Source: Nitrospirales bacterium | GTDB lineage: Bacteria; Nitrospirota; Nitrospiria; Nitrospirales; UBA8639 | Assembly: GCA_021604365.1 (NCBI GenBank) | Contig: BQIZ01000008.1 | Span: 1 to 45,019 of the forward strand | Direction: 5' to 3' | DNA: 45,019 nt | Part shown: positions 25,273 through 33,419 of the stretch, piece by piece | Position numbering within the stretch: the first letter of the stretch is position 1 | Layout of the letters: each line of letters starts with the position of its first letter | Notes under the pieces: model-generated | Seen by the model: only the letters and a program-made list of their open reading frames with translations | Database searches by the model: none | Told to the model about the DNA's origin: nothing | Position numbers and translations under genes: made by a program

Positions 25273-25443
25273 ATGAGTGAATCTAATAGGCTTGAGAGAG
25301 GGCTTGCCGAGGCTTCTGAAAAATTCAATAGTTTACCACCTTGGTTAAAAACCAAAGAACCCATTGAAGGATCTACAAAACGATTAGATTCAAGTAATAC
25401 AAGCTCCAAAGGTGAAAAAAAAGGGGGAGGTTCCCACGGTTAA
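25273..25443 (+). CDS. 56-aa polar protein downstream of the dCTP deaminase
   Basis: An ATG at 25273, with the strong ribosome site GGAGGGGAGGG just upstream, begins a 56-codon frame ending at TAA 25441-25443. The product is polar, with a predicted helix (ESNRLERGLAEASEKF), a SLPPWLKTKEP segment and a Gly/Ser/Lys-rich tail. It has no domain that I recognise. Only 24 bp separate it from the deaminase gene, so the two are probably one transcript. It could be an accessory or regulatory subunit. Confidence 0.65.
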   Translation: MSESNRLERGLAEASEKFNSLPPWLKTKEPIEGSTKRLDSSNTSSKGEKKGGGSHG

Positions 25444-25469
25444 ATTTTTTAATTATCTAGTAGTGGACC

Positions 25470-25697
25470 TGTAAGCTTCCCCTAAACATGGACAGGTAAA
25501 ACGTAGAACTTTCTGGCACAATTGGCTAAGGAGGTTCTCATGAAGCGGACCCGATTCAGCGAAAACCAAATTGTCACCATCTTAAAGTAAGCCAAAGCCG
25601 CCCTCTATTTTGGTTAAAAACTGTCTCGAAAGGGGGACCAACGTCACACGCTGGAATACTTTAGGTTCCAACTGTCCGCTTGCCGGGGAAGCTTACA
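25470..25697 (+). mobile_element. Internally deleted IS3-family element
   Basis: The 228-bp segment has terminal inverted repeats: TGTAAGCTTCCCC at 25470 with GGACAG seven bases further in, and the mirror CTGTCC...GGGGAAGCTTACA ending at 25697. Inside is the start of an IS3-type OrfA (ATG at 25541, MKRTRFSENQIVTILK) that hits a stop after 16 codons. Most of the transposase is deleted. Confidence 0.7.
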
Positions 25698-25980
25698 CGC
25701 ATACATCCTCTTGAGTTTCCCCAGTTCGCCTTAGACTTCCTTGAGTCGCTTGAGATCCGACGCCTCCAGCCCGCCGTACTTAGCCTTCCAGTTGTAAGAG
25801 GTCGCATCGCTAATCCCGTGTTCCCGACACAGATCTTTGACTTTGATGCCGCCGTTGCCTTGTTTCAAAATCGCAATAATTTGGGTTTCGCTGAATCGAG
25901 ACGTTTTCATGAGAACCTCCTGGGTAAATGATGCCAGAAAGCTCTACATTTGGTCTGTCCTCGATATGGGGAAGCTTACA
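25698..25980 (-). pseudogene. Truncated IS3-family element with OrfA remnant
   Basis: A second IS end (GGGGAAGCTTACA at 25968-25980, minus-strand orientation) is followed on the minus strand by an ATG near 25909 and the OrfA-like sequence MKTSRFSETQIIAILKQGNG, then VKDLCREHGISDATSYNW and KAKYGGLEASDLKRLKEV before a stop. This is the helix-turn-helix protein of IS3-family elements. OrfB and the other end are missing. The element abuts the deleted copy at 25470-25697. Confidence 0.7.
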
Positions 25981-26235
25981 GGGGCAGGTCAATATAGTAA
26001 TGATAAATATCTAAGTTCCTTTTCAGAAGGAAATTTATGTGGTTATGGATATAATTTAATCGAAACCATGAAACATAATTTTTTAAAAACCGGACCCAAA
26101 ATTTCAGAAGAAAAAATGAGTTTATTTGGGAAAGCTTGGACTTATTTCCTGGAAGAAGTCAGCATTAGGGGAATTGATATGCGGAGAGTTAATCGAGGGG
26201 AGAATTTGAAAATATTAAAACCAAAATCTGATTAG
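25981..26235 (+). pseudogene. 3' remnant of an unidentified gene next to IS debris
   Basis: Immediately right of the IS end, an open frame runs to TAG/TAA-type stop at 26235 and encodes SNDKYLSSFSEGNLCGYGYN, then MKHNFLKTGPKISEEKM and FGKAWTYFLEEVSIRGIDM. It has the composition of a real protein but no start of its own before the IS. An internal ATG at 26069 could give about 55 residues. I do not recognise it. The IS insertion probably removed its 5' part. Confidence 0.4.
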
Positions 26236-26311
26236 GTATGGTTCCAATAGAATGTCCAAACCAAGTAAGCCAAAACCTAATGTTCATAATGGAGCAACCA
26301 CTTGGGGCACG

Positions 26312-27352
26312 TCATGAATTGTTCCTTTTTTTAATGATAATTTTATCCTCATATTCCATACCAATTGCCATGAGGTTTTTTTGGAAATTAAATGCCAAGG
26401 AGGTGGTTGATTCGTCTATAGGGAAAACCCCAAAAGCTTGATTGTCTTTTTCACTAAAAACCATAACGTGGTCCATATAGGGATTTAAGACATACCAATT
26501 TCCATGAATTGGGTCATTTTCAAGGTCGGCACAACATTTAAAGAATCCCTTTTCTTCGAATTTTTCCTTCCTGTTTTCTTTAGGATTTTCATGGATTCGT
26601 ACCTCATCAATTTTCTTATTATTATTAATATCAATTATAGTGACTAAGGGGTCTATATTATCAGCCACATAAAGTAAGGTTCCTTCTGAATTCAATGCAA
26701 GGCCTGATGGCATTTTTCCGATTTGATTGATGCTTGCAATTTGTTTTTTAGCATTAAGATCAATGACACTAATAATAGGTGAGAACCCATGTGTTACATA
26801 TGCCCTAGATTCATCATGGCTGATTTCAACGTCTAATACTCCTTTATGTGAAAGAGGAATTTTCTTGTCAATTTTTAGGGAAGCCGTATCCACTAAAATT
26901 AAAAAAGGCTCATTTACGTTGCTTAGATAAAGTGTTTTACCATCGGCAGAGAGAGTACTAAAAAAGGAAATGAAAGAAGACCCTAAATTTATAGAACCTT
27001 GGGAGAGAAAGTTTTTCTTAATATTAATTTTCAGTAAATTCGCACTGCCTTCAGGAGTTGTTCTACCTAACAAATAGGCAAAATCTCCATTAAATATCAA
27101 CGAGTCAGGAAGTAAATTTGAAGGAAATTTCTGAATAGGTTCTTTAGAAGTCCAGTCATAAATTAAAAATTCATTTTCTTTTTTGCTAAAAACATATAAG
27201 AATTCTTCATCTGGAGTTTTGGAAAAAAAATTTGGAGATTGAACAGATAATTCTAAAAAAGTATTATAAGTTAAAAATTTATTTGAAAGGATACAACCAC
27301 ACAATAAGCTGAATGCCAGAAATATCTTAATGAACTTAAATGAGCGTGCCAT
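26312..27352 (-). CDS. Beta-propeller lipoprotein (YncE/YVTN-like repeats)
   Basis: This 346-residue protein begins with a lipoprotein signal peptide (FIKIFLAFSLLCGC, lipobox Leu-Cys-Gly-Cys), so it should be anchored in a membrane facing the periplasm or cell surface. The body consists of YVTN-type blades such as STLSADGKTLYLSNVNEP, EISHDESRAYVTHGFSPIISVIDL and LALNSEGTLLYVADNIDPLVTIIDI. Such propellers usually bind proteins or act as scaffolds. It is the third gene of a minus-strand operon after the Trypco2-like and trypsin-like genes, 33 bp from the latter. A partner or substrate-binding role for the protease is plausible. Confidence 0.8.
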   Translation of the reverse strand: MARSFKFIKIFLAFSLLCGCILSNKFLTYNTFLELSVQSPNFFSKTPDEEFLYVFSKKENEFLIYDWTSKEPIQKFPSNLLPDSLIFNGDFAYLLGRTTPEGSANLLKINIKKNFLSQGSINLGSSFISFFSTLSADGKTLYLSNVNEPFLILVDTASLKIDKKIPLSHKGVLDVEISHDESRAYVTHGFSPIISVIDLNAKKQIASINQIGKMPSGLALNSEGTLLYVADNIDPLVTIIDINNNKKIDEVRIHENPKENRKEKFEEKGFFKCCADLENDPIHGNWYVLNPYMDHVMVFSEKDNQAFGVFPIDESTTSLAFNFQKNLMAIGMEYEDKIIIKKRNNS

Positions 27353-27385
27353 TGAAAAATTTTGGGGCTTAGCTGTTAGACAATA

Positions 27386-28684
27386 TCATTCGTTTTGGTT
27401 TGGAGGAAACATGGTAAAGTGCGAAATCCCACTAGAAAAATCTATTAGGAGCCACTTTTGTTTAATCTTAGAAAATTCCTTTTCACCCAAAGGACTTACT
27501 TTTACTACCAAGGCCTCCACATTCTCTAATTTATAAGTTACAGGTAGTTTTTCACTAGCTTGAATCTCACCGTTTATACTATCCTCAATATCCTCAATTT
27601 TATAAGGATAATTACGTCTAGCTTTTGAAAACTTTATAATATTATTTTCCTCTGAAGTTGATGCCTCCTTAGTTGCGAAATGATGATGCCCTTTAAATAA
27701 AGGAAAAACTGTGATATTAACCCCGTATTCGGGTTCAGCCTGACTCTCGAATTTCTTGGAAAATCCAACTACAAGATTTCTAGTCGTTGAATACCTGAAC
27801 TCCCTGCCTTCAAGGGGTCGAACATATTTAACATCATCTTCTAGATAGCCAAACCAATTTAAATCCGTTCGAATTGAATCCATAATAGGTAGATAGCTCT
27901 CCACTTTCTCATTCAACAAAACGATTTCTTCCTTATAATCAGAAAGGCTACCTGGGACATAGGAAATCCCATTCGATAACAGAAAATTTTTGCAATAATG
28001 AAGTGGCAGGAAGTGGGTCTCTTCTCCAACCGGATTTAATTGCTGAATAATGCCCACCAACTTTTTTTCACCATTGAGCACTGGTCCTCCACTCATTCCA
28101 CTAGAAACATAATCCCCCAAACCTATAGGGCCACCCTCAAAAACAATTTTTACATCTAATTGATAACCCCTAAAAAAAGTTCTAGATCCTCCAAACTCTT
28201 TGGCGTGCCCTAAAAGGGACGTATTATATGGGACCTTTAGGTCATTTTCTTCGATCTCGGTTGAATCTCCAGGGATTAATGGTTTACTCGAGATATCCTC
28301 TCTGACCTTTAATAATGCCACATCCAAATACTTATTTACATCTAAAACGTCAGCGATGTTCCATATGTTATTTATTGAAGTATTTTTGAAATTTCCATAA
28401 GTTTGTATCTTTACAGAAAACTTATTGTTCAAGTTATGAGCAGCCGTAAGGATGTGTCCTCTTTCCGAAATAAAAAAACCAGTTCCAATGATTTCACTAG
28501 CACCATATGGTGGGGCCTTAATTATAACAATCGTTTCCTTTAAGTTTTCGGCAACACTAAATCCCTTTATTTCTTGTTTTTCAGTTTTTTGTTCTTGCCC
28601 TCCTCCGATAGATTGAGCCACCACCGAAAAGTTACAGAAAACCAAAACTATAAGGAGCAGTAATTGTCTTCCAAATCCGCCCAT
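27386..28684 (-). CDS. Secreted trypsin-like serine protease
   Basis: This 432-residue protein has a signal peptide (LLLLIVLVFCNFSVVAQS) and a chymotrypsin-fold domain with the complete triad: His83 (ILTAAHNL), Asp121 (YLDVALLKV) and Ser198 (SSGMSGGPV). A C-terminal region of about 200 residues has no PDZ domain that I can recognise. The ribosome site GAAGGA is near the ATG. It follows the Trypco2-like gene by 24 bp. Trypsin-like proteases paired with Trypco domains are known from bacterial conflict systems, usually without export signals; here both appear to be secreted. Confidence 0.86.
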   Translation of the reverse strand: MGGFGRQLLLLIVLVFCNFSVVAQSIGGGQEQKTEKQEIKGFSVAENLKETIVIIKAPPYGASEIIGTGFFISERGHILTAAHNLNNKFSVKIQTYGNFKNTSINNIWNIADVLDVNKYLDVALLKVREDISSKPLIPGDSTEIEENDLKVPYNTSLLGHAKEFGGSRTFFRGYQLDVKIVFEGGPIGLGDYVSSGMSGGPVLNGEKKLVGIIQQLNPVGEETHFLPLHYCKNFLLSNGISYVPGSLSDYKEEIVLLNEKVESYLPIMDSIRTDLNWFGYLEDDVKYVRPLEGREFRYSTTRNLVVGFSKKFESQAEPEYGVNITVFPLFKGHHHFATKEASTSEENNIIKFSKARRNYPYKIEDIEDSINGEIQASEKLPVTYKLENVEALVVKVSPLGEKEFSKIKQKWLLIDFSSGISHFTMFPPNQNE

Positions 28685-28708
28685 ATGATTCCTTCGGCAA
28701 CAGCAAAA

Positions 28709-29266
28709 TTATTTAATGCCGGACATATAAACTTTTAATTTATTACTAAATACCTTCTCTCTTTCGATGCTTCCAACCTCAAAGACAAGAAAACTTACAC
28801 CTCCATTTCCTCCATATTTAAGTACAAATTCTGTTTCGTATACCGCATTGTCAAGTGTCAATATTGGGCCTTTCTTTTGGCCCTCTCGAATTGCCTCTTT
28901 TACTGCCTGGATTGCTCTGACCAATCCAAAATTCCCGTCTTCAGATGAGATTTCCTTATTTTCAGGGACCATAGTAAGATAAAATTTTTGTACACTTTGC
29001 GTAGAGCCTCCGCCCCCAGCGTTAAACTCAATTCCTGGTACAATTATTTTTAACCCCGCTTCTCCTGCGTTTACGGTGGCAATTGATAATTCCAAATCTA
29101 TTTTATCTATAAGAATCTTGGGGCGTTTCCCTACTTCCTGCGCCTGCGCAATAGTAATTTCCTTTTTAATATTCTGTAAAACTTCTCCAAGGGTAACAGG
29201 CTGCTCAGCAAAACTAGCATTAGTCAGGCTTGCGAAAAAGATAAATATGCCCATAATCGGAATCAT
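28709..29266 (-). CDS. Exported Trypco2-like domain protein (trypsin-co-occurring)
   Basis: I choose the ATG at 29266, with AAAGGAG just upstream (185 residues); a GTG further out is possible. The N-terminus is a signal peptide (MIPIMGIFIFFASLTNASFA). The mature part begins with VTLGEVLQNIKKEITIAQAQ, then ILIDKIDLELSIA, LKIIVPGIEFNAGGGG and STQSVQKFYLTMVP. This matches my memory of Trypco2 domains: an LGEVL-type helix, two strands, a Gly-rich turn and a T/S-x-x-V-x-L-x-L-P strand. It starts a three-gene operon with a trypsin-like protease and a beta-propeller lipoprotein. The family call is from memory and would benefit from a profile search. Confidence 0.7.
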   Translation of the reverse strand: MIPIMGIFIFFASLTNASFAEQPVTLGEVLQNIKKEITIAQAQEVGKRPKILIDKIDLELSIATVNAGEAGLKIIVPGIEFNAGGGGSTQSVQKFYLTMVPENKEISSEDGNFGLVRAIQAVKEAIREGQKKGPILTLDNAVYETEFVLKYGGNGGVSFLVFEVGSIEREKVFSNKLKVYMSGIK

Positions 29267-29589
29267 TTTTTGATCTCCTTTCACTTAATTCCTAATCATT
29301 AAAGAAAGAACTCATCTTTCCCCTAACAGGTAGAAGTATATTTAATTTTTACTCCGACATTTTATGATTCTTCTTTAAATAAATCAAAACTTAAAGGAAA
29401 AGGGCGGTATGCCAGAAATAGTTTGATGTGGTAGCAGGAAATTTTTCAAGAGAGACTCACACGCCCAGGACTGCCCTCAAAGGCAGACATTATTCCCTAA
29501 AGCCGTAGGTAGCATGTGAATCTCCAACGGATTCATCTGGTACGGCAGCAATAGGGGCTGGGACTTCCGAGCTGGAAACGCCGTAAAAT

Positions 29590-29879
29590 TCTGCACGGGC
29601 TGCACCGTACAACCAAGAGCGAAGATCAAACACGATATCTGGAGCTGGGATTTTGTCCACTACACTTATGCTCAGGGCGAACCCTTTTGGTGTTTGACCG
29701 TCAAAGATGAAGCCACGCGTTTTTGTTTAGCGATCAAAGTGGCTCGTTCATTGACCCATCGACAAGTTATTAAGGTGCTCAAGAGGTTCATCACTCGCCA
29801 TGGGCGACCACGGCATATTCGGAGTGATACCGGGCCAGAATTCATTGCCAGGAACCTCTCAACGGTATTGTCAACTTAA
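29590..29879 (+). pseudogene. IS3-family (IS407-like) transposase OrfB fragment
   Basis: The frame reads IKHDIWSWDFVHYTYAQGEP, then CLTVKDEATRFCLAIKVARS and RHGRPRHIRSDTGPEFIARNL, i.e. the first part of the rve integrase domain with two of the DDE acidic residues. A frameshift upstream (PSWKRRKILHGLHRTTKS lies in another frame) and early termination show that it is dead. The neighbouring gap 29285-29589 contains no other gene that I can support. Confidence 0.72.
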
Positions 29880-30055
29880 GTCAATTTGGGCTGATTTTCT
29901 ACCTAGGCCAGGTAATCTTAATGCTGAGCAATTAAAGAATTATGAATTCATAAATTGCCTAATGTTTGTCAAAATTCAGTTAACTTAACAATCCCATCGT
30001 CATAGTTGCTCTTTCCGAGCCAAGGTGGAACGAAGTGAGATGAACTTGGGTTGAG

Positions 30056-30388
30056 GCGTACATCAGGAAGTCGTTAACGACCGCGAAGATCCAAGATTTT
30101 CACTTCCATGATCTGCGGCACAAGTTTGCGTCTCGGTTGGTCCGAGCCAGAGTGGATTAGTACAAGGTCCAATGACCTTTTGGGCATCGCTCGCCGGTTA
30201 TGACGCAGCGGTATGCGAATCATTCATTGGAAAGCCTACGAAATGGGGTGAATGTGTTGGATCGGGAGGGGGTATCACAAATTTATCACACCCCAATCCA
30301 GAGCAAGGCGAGACGTATTCCTAAGTGGCTGAAAAATAAAGTTGGGACGTGTCGGTGGCGAACCTATGGCCAGCTGATTGAAAGTTAG
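30056..30388 (+). pseudogene. Degenerate second tyrosine integrase (C-terminal part)
   Basis: The sequence encodes YIRKSLTTAKIQDFHFHDLR, HKFASRLVRARVD, then two in-frame stops or shifts, and FGHRSPVMTQRYANHSLESL. These are the His-x-x-Arg and His...Tyr boxes of a tyrosine recombinase. The N-terminal half is missing. It lies on the plus strand near attR, opposite in direction to the intact integrase, and marks an earlier or tandem insertion at the same tRNA. Confidence 0.75.
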
Positions 30389-30523
30389 TTGGTCAGTTTG
30401 CCATAAGTCGTTTGAAAATCAACATTCAACGCATGCAAATCAGCTGCAGACGGTTTGGCAAGGGTACATCCCATTATATTTAGATTTAACTGGTGACGTT
30501 TAAATGGAAAAGTTGTTGATTCG

Positions 30524-30547
30524 CTGGTCCCGGTTTTAGTCCCGGTT
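30524..30547. repeat. Second direct repeat shared with the integrase 3' end
   Basis: These 24 bp, with core CTGGTCCCGGTTTTAGTCCC, repeat positions 14719-14742, which encode the GTKTGTS segment of the active integrase. They may be the trace of a related integrase gene whose remainder is lost. The rest of 30389-30679 contains no gene that I can support. Confidence 0.6.
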
Positions 30548-30679
30548 TCTATCCCAATTCTAAGTCCATCTCAATCCTCCTCAATCTTACATGCCTCGGA
30601 TGGAACTTATTGATTGGTAAGACTTTTCGGTGACTTTATCCTCAGTAATCACATTAAATCTTCATTGCCTGAAAAGGGT

Positions 30680-30723
30680 TTTTGGATCTTAGAACCCAGG
30701 TTCGATTCCTGGTCCCCCAGCCA
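30680..30723. repeat. Right attachment site (attR), partial tRNA-Gln
   Basis: The 44 bp are identical to the 3' part of tRNA-Gln at 14605-14648, including the CCA. They form only a partial tRNA here and mark the right end of the island. Confidence 0.9.
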
Positions 30724-30763
30724 CCGCTTCCCCTCTCCCCCATTCCCAGCACAATGGCCTTGG

Positions 30764-32956
30764 TCAAAAATCAAAAACTCTTAATGATTCAAATTTGGCA
30801 TTGACCCCGAAAAAGAACCGACGACCCGGGCGGGGATATCCACGAATAGCTTCATAATTGGAATCCAAGATGTTTTCCACCATCACAAAGGGTTTAACAC
30901 CTTTCCAAACCTCATAAGCAATTTTCCCGTTGAACAAAAAACGACCTTGAACCTTAACGACCTCATTGGTGTCAAATTCGTTGGGATCCCCGGATAAAGC
31001 TTTGGTATCTAGGAAATCGCTTTGATAGGAACTTTGGACATATCCACTGAAACCCAGTGGCGAATCATAGTTTGCCAGCAGGGTTACCTGGTGTTTCGGT
31101 CTTTCCAAAAGAGCGGAGTCGGTGTCCAGAGGGGGAGCTCCCTGACCGGCGTCCAATGACCTCCCTCTTCCTTTGCTGTCGGTATTGACATAGGTATATC
31201 CCAGCCTTGTGGAAAATTGATTATTCCATTTCAGAGTCAGGAGTAATTCACTGCCGATAGTGGAAAAAGAATCGGTGTTATCGAATTCAACAGTTGACGT
31301 TCCAAAGGGCTGTAGGCTAATGGGCATGGTCCGGTCTTGGAGCTCGATCATATCATCCGCATCGTTGTAAAAAAACGTCGCCTCAACTTTAATCCGTTCC
31401 TTCCAGAAAAGTTGGGTGGCCCCGACTTCTAGGGAAAACACTTTTTCAGCATCGAGGTCGAGATTTCCAGCCCGAAAGCCATACACATTTTGCATGGTGG
31501 GCAAGTTATGACGCTGGGCGATGGTGGTATGGAGAATCGTCCCAGGCCAGGGTTTGTAGATCACCGACCCGTTCGGGCTGAACGCTGAGATCATCTTTGA
31601 TTGATCTGTTCTTTCAAAATGTGATTGGAGGGTGAATAATGCATCCCAATTTAACCCGGCAGAAAGCATCAAATTTTCCAGGGGCAAATATTCTGCCTGG
31701 GTGAAGAAATCGAGAGTTAACGTTTCAAATTTTTCATGTGGGCTAAGGGAATCCCTTTGCCGTATTACGTGCTCCCATCGGACGAATGTTCCGGCCTTGA
31801 CTGTTACGTCATCAATCGGTTCCACCGTAGCCTGAAGGTTTGATCCCAGGAGGAAATTATCAAAAACGCTCACTTCTTCCGCACCGGTGAAGCGGTTAGT
31901 GGCCACCGAGGAGTAGGTCTTATCATCATAGAAAGTCAGATCGTTGTCGAATTTGTCAAAATACACCTTCCCCTTGAAAAGGGTCGAATCAGAGACTCTG
32001 GTCTCTCCTGTGAGATCGAAAAAATAGCGTTGCCAGAAAGTGAAACGGCCAAATTCTGGTTGGAAGACCTTGTATCCAGTGGTAGGAGGGGGGATACCGA
32101 ATTTCGACTGGTAATACCCGCCAAGGAAAGCAATCTTATCGTCCTCGTTAAAGTCATATCCAAGATTAAGGGACAGGTTGTATTTTTCATAGTCACTCTG
32201 GAGCCGCAAGTCATCATTTGGTTGAAGAGAAGTAGGCGTGAAGTCATCAGATAATGGAAAACCATTGGTTTTTCGAATGCTTCCCGCCACGAAATACCGA
32301 AGTTTGTTTTTTTGGCTGCCATGCGATATTTGGTAGTCCTGGGAATTATGCTCTTCATAGGAAACGGTGGCTTCCGTGGTCGTCTTTGGAGTCCCTTGTT
32401 TCGTAATGATGTTAATCACACCGCCCATAGTGTTTGGTCCGAAGGGGGCAGAGGCCGGTCCTTTGACGATTTTTATTTTGGCCACGTTGTCAATGGGGAG
32501 GTTAAAGAGATCAACCGTTCCAAGAAACGGCTCAAGGACCGGTCTTCCATCGATGAACACCGAGTAGGTTTTATCGTTACTCGATAACCCTTGGCGGTGG
32601 CCTATCCCTCGAATGATGATGGATCCTTCATTTTGTAGCCCCCCCTGGCCATAAATGACCCCAGGCACAAATCGGAGAGCTTCGCCCACGTTTCTGGCAT
32701 TTTGGGCCAAAATATCCTTGGCGGTGACTTCATAGGTTCGGGAAGTGGGACCAAATCGTTCGCGATGAGTCGGAACTAACTCCCCCAAATCAAATGTCGT
32801 CAGACTCTCTTCGCGTAACAACGCAAGGGTATCCTCAGCCCCACCAATGGATGAATGCTTAGCACCAGAGACGACTTCAGGAAGAAGCATTGATACGGTA
32901 AGTACCCAAGAAAGGGCTAAGCTTCTCCTCAAGGATTGGCCGCTCAACACTCTCAT
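30764..32956 (-). CDS. TonB-dependent outer-membrane receptor
   Basis: I choose the ATG at 32956 (730 residues, MRVLSGQSLRRSLALSWVL), as AGAAGGG lies about 10 bp upstream; a TTG eight codons earlier is less likely. A signal peptide ends near VVSGAK. The plug domain is clear: TYEVTAKDILAQNARNVGEAL, PGVIYGQGGLQNEGSIIIRG, YSVFIDGRPV and VKIKIVKGPASAPFGPNTMGGVINIIT-like sequence, followed by a barrel that ends in an aromatic-terminated strand (SLRVFDF). It imports a siderophore, metal complex or other scarce ligand; the sequence does not tell which. A terminator hairpin stands in its leader, and a 28-aa membrane peptide gene with a sigma-54-type promoter lies further upstream. Confidence 0.92.
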   Translation of the reverse strand: MRVLSGQSLRRSLALSWVLTVSMLLPEVVSGAKHSSIGGAEDTLALLREESLTTFDLGELVPTHRERFGPTSRTYEVTAKDILAQNARNVGEALRFVPGVIYGQGGLQNEGSIIIRGIGHRQGLSSNDKTYSVFIDGRPVLEPFLGTVDLFNLPIDNVAKIKIVKGPASAPFGPNTMGGVINIITKQGTPKTTTEATVSYEEHNSQDYQISHGSQKNKLRYFVAGSIRKTNGFPLSDDFTPTSLQPNDDLRLQSDYEKYNLSLNLGYDFNEDDKIAFLGGYYQSKFGIPPPTTGYKVFQPEFGRFTFWQRYFFDLTGETRVSDSTLFKGKVYFDKFDNDLTFYDDKTYSSVATNRFTGAEEVSVFDNFLLGSNLQATVEPIDDVTVKAGTFVRWEHVIRQRDSLSPHEKFETLTLDFFTQAEYLPLENLMLSAGLNWDALFTLQSHFERTDQSKMISAFSPNGSVIYKPWPGTILHTTIAQRHNLPTMQNVYGFRAGNLDLDAEKVFSLEVGATQLFWKERIKVEATFFYNDADDMIELQDRTMPISLQPFGTSTVEFDNTDSFSTIGSELLLTLKWNNQFSTRLGYTYVNTDSKGRGRSLDAGQGAPPLDTDSALLERPKHQVTLLANYDSPLGFSGYVQSSYQSDFLDTKALSGDPNEFDTNEVVKVQGRFLFNGKIAYEVWKGVKPFVMVENILDSNYEAIRGYPRPGRRFFFGVNAKFESLRVFDF

Positions 32957-32984
32957 GTGTTTTAACCCTTCTGAAAACAAAAAC

Positions 32985-33014
32985 GCCTTTTGGGCATGGG
33001 CAAACCCAAAAGGC
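32985..33014 (-). terminator. Intrinsic terminator in the leader of the TonB receptor gene
   Basis: On the minus strand a perfect 10-bp stem GCCTTTTGGG/CCCAAAAGGC with a ten-base loop is followed by GTTTTTGTTTTC. It stands only 28 bp before the receptor ATG, so it could attenuate read-through. I see no known riboswitch signature (cobalamin, TPP or Moco) in the preceding 240 bp. Confidence 0.65.
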
Positions 33015-33257
33015 TATTACGGGGCCAGTCAAAAGTGCGCTGCGGTTAGAGGTTATCCCATGTCAATTTCTAGAATTTTTCCGTTCGTTTGGGCTTTGTT
33101 TCCTAAGCTTCTATAATTTTTGAGTTTCCCGTCCAACGCTATATGGTTTTTGTCACCGATGGGTATCTAGATCGAATGCGAAAAGTTGATCAAGCCGTGA
33201 GAGGTATGCGTCGGAAAGCATGGCTTCCCATCCTTTCTCTTTCATTTGACATGGTAC

Positions 33258-33344
33258 TCAGCGTGGCTTTCCCCAAATAAGGCGAACGGCGAGGGCTCCA
33301 AGCAGTGCTGTCATGATCCCGATAGTTAATACTATCCATTCCAT
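33258..33344 (-). CDS. 28-aa single-membrane-span peptide
   Basis: An ATG at 33344 with CAGGAGA about eight bases upstream starts a 28-codon frame. The peptide begins MEWIVLTIGIMTALLGAL and ends with a short basic tail (IWGKPR), the pattern of a small membrane subunit such as those of oxidases or transporters, although no such complex is adjacent. A sigma-54-type promoter (33404-33419) lies 60 bp upstream and a paired palindrome (33530-33567) further up. The TonB receptor gene follows downstream in the same direction. Confidence 0.6.
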   Translation of the reverse strand: MEWIVLTIGIMTALLGALAVRLIWGKPR

Positions 33345-33403
33345 GATGAATGTCTCCTGGTTTATTTATCGTGGTATTCATGCAAAATGACTTTCATACA
33401 AAG

Positions 33404-33419
33404 AGCAACGCTTATACCG
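33404..33419 (-). promoter_or_regulatory. Predicted sigma-54 promoter of the 28-aa peptide gene
   Basis: The minus strand reads CGGTAT-AAGCG-TTGCT with correct -24/-12 spacing. It is 60 bp before the peptide start codon and about 120-145 bp from the palindrome centres. Confidence 0.55.

Larger units (their letters stand above)
14649..30723. mobile_element. Integrated genomic island of about 16.1 kb in tRNA-Gln
   Basis: The island is bounded by 44-bp direct repeats of the tRNA-Gln 3' end, with a tyrosine integrase beside the intact tRNA. The cargo differs in character from the flanks: more AT-rich, particularly at 20-30 kb. It comprises an excisionase-like protein, a primase/DUF3987 protein, a restriction-modification system, an anti-phage-type deaminase, a secreted protease operon and IS3-family remnants. 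No conjugation or phage structural genes are visible, so it would depend on other elements for transfer or be a phage-satellite-like island. Confidence 0.88.

Noticed and set aside
33015-33257. Known riboswitch upstream of the TonB receptor
   Set aside because: No B12-box, TPP or Moco core pattern was found on the minus strand, so only a terminator is called.
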